Virus record (IMG/VR): IMGVR_UViG_3300042991_000246
Location: 1 to 20,841 of that record
From: a virus
Reading direction: 5' to 3' (one strand)
DNA: 20,841 nt
In this document: positions 20,775-20,841 of the stretch, piece by piece
How positions within the stretch are numbered: the first letter of the stretch is position 1
Layout: each line of letters begins with the position of its first letter
The notes under the pieces: generated by a model
What the model was told of the DNA's origin: nothing
Seen by the model: the letters and a program-made list of their open reading frames with translations, nothing else
Databases searched by the model: none
Translations under genes and position numbers: made by a program

Positions 20775-20841
20775 ATGCAATGGTTCCGGTTTTATGCCGA
20801 CGTTTTAAACAATCAAAAGGTCCAATCCCTGGATGGCGAGG
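20775..20841 (+). CDS. 5' end of a probable phage replication protein (partial)
   Basis: ATG 20775 opens a frame that runs off the window: MQWFRFYADVLNNQKVQSLD then GE. The W-F-R-F-Y-x-(D/E)-(V/A)-L-(D/N)-(D/N)-x-K-V-Q-x-L pattern is the usual start of phage DnaD/DnaT-like or helix-turn-helix replication initiation proteins, which load helicase at the origin. The location after a regulator and promoter fits. The ribosome site is poor (GGA, 12 bases upstream). Only 22 codons are visible, so function is provisional. Confidence 0.65.
   Translation, partial: MQWFRFYADVLNNQKVQSLDGE

Noticed and set aside
1-20841. CRISPR arrays, tRNA genes, integrase or attachment site
   Set aside because: Reading through the window, I found no regularly spaced repeats, no cloverleaf with an acceptor pair, and no integrase motifs. 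The absence of an integrase here does not decide the phage lifestyle.

Overview
The window is a piece of a tailed-phage genome with a short-tailed (podovirus, T7-like) virion plan. The signature genes are a gp11-like tail tubular protein A, a gp12-like tail tubular protein B, three successive internal virion proteins (one with a lytic transglycosylase domain) and a tail fibre with a T7 gp17-type N-terminus. A complete spanin pair (Rz with nested Rz1 lipoprotein) means a Gram-negative host. Base composition is intermediate and gives no firm host genus. I see no RNA polymerase, integrase, tRNA or CRISPR array, so lifestyle is open.

Layout. (1) 1-2992, head morphogenesis, plus strand: the tail end of an upstream gene (portal would be expected), an unknown gene, a small protein with a phospholipase A2-like HD..Y motif, scaffold, a promoter/leader, major capsid protein, a probable capsid decoration protein, then a strong terminator. 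(2) 3005-14541, tail and ejection proteins, tightly packed with 1-11 base overlaps. (3) 14552-17192, host lysis: two small unknown genes, an HNH endonuclease, a broken 5' end of an endolysin gene, a second HNH endonuclease on the opposite strand, an intact endolysin, holin, Rz and Rz1, closed by a bidirectional terminator. (4) 17205-20223, minus strand: a recombination operon reading from a consensus-like promoter: unknown gene, YqaJ-type exonuclease, RecT annealing protein, a winged-helix-like protein, an unknown gene and a 42-residue membrane protein. (5) 20224-20841, plus strand: divergent promoters with repeated TGTCA half-sites, a 67-residue helix-turn-helix regulator, a terminator, another promoter and the first 22 codons of a probable replication protein.

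How it works together: the left 14 kb builds the capsid, the tail and the ejected trans-envelope conduit. The lysis block then opens the inner membrane (holin), wall (endolysin) and outer membrane (spanins). The right end holds the early genes: a small regulator sits between a leftward recombination operon and a rightward replication operon, and probably controls both.

The most unusual spot is 15430-16260. A 21-codon remnant of an endolysin gene, cut between its catalytic Glu and the next active-site position, abuts a reverse-oriented HNH endonuclease gene. That gene is followed by a divergent, complete endolysin. This looks like a homing-endonuclease insertion into the lysozyme active-site codons that brought its own replacement 5' end, inside a ~2.2 kb AT-richer block starting in the tail-fibre tip.
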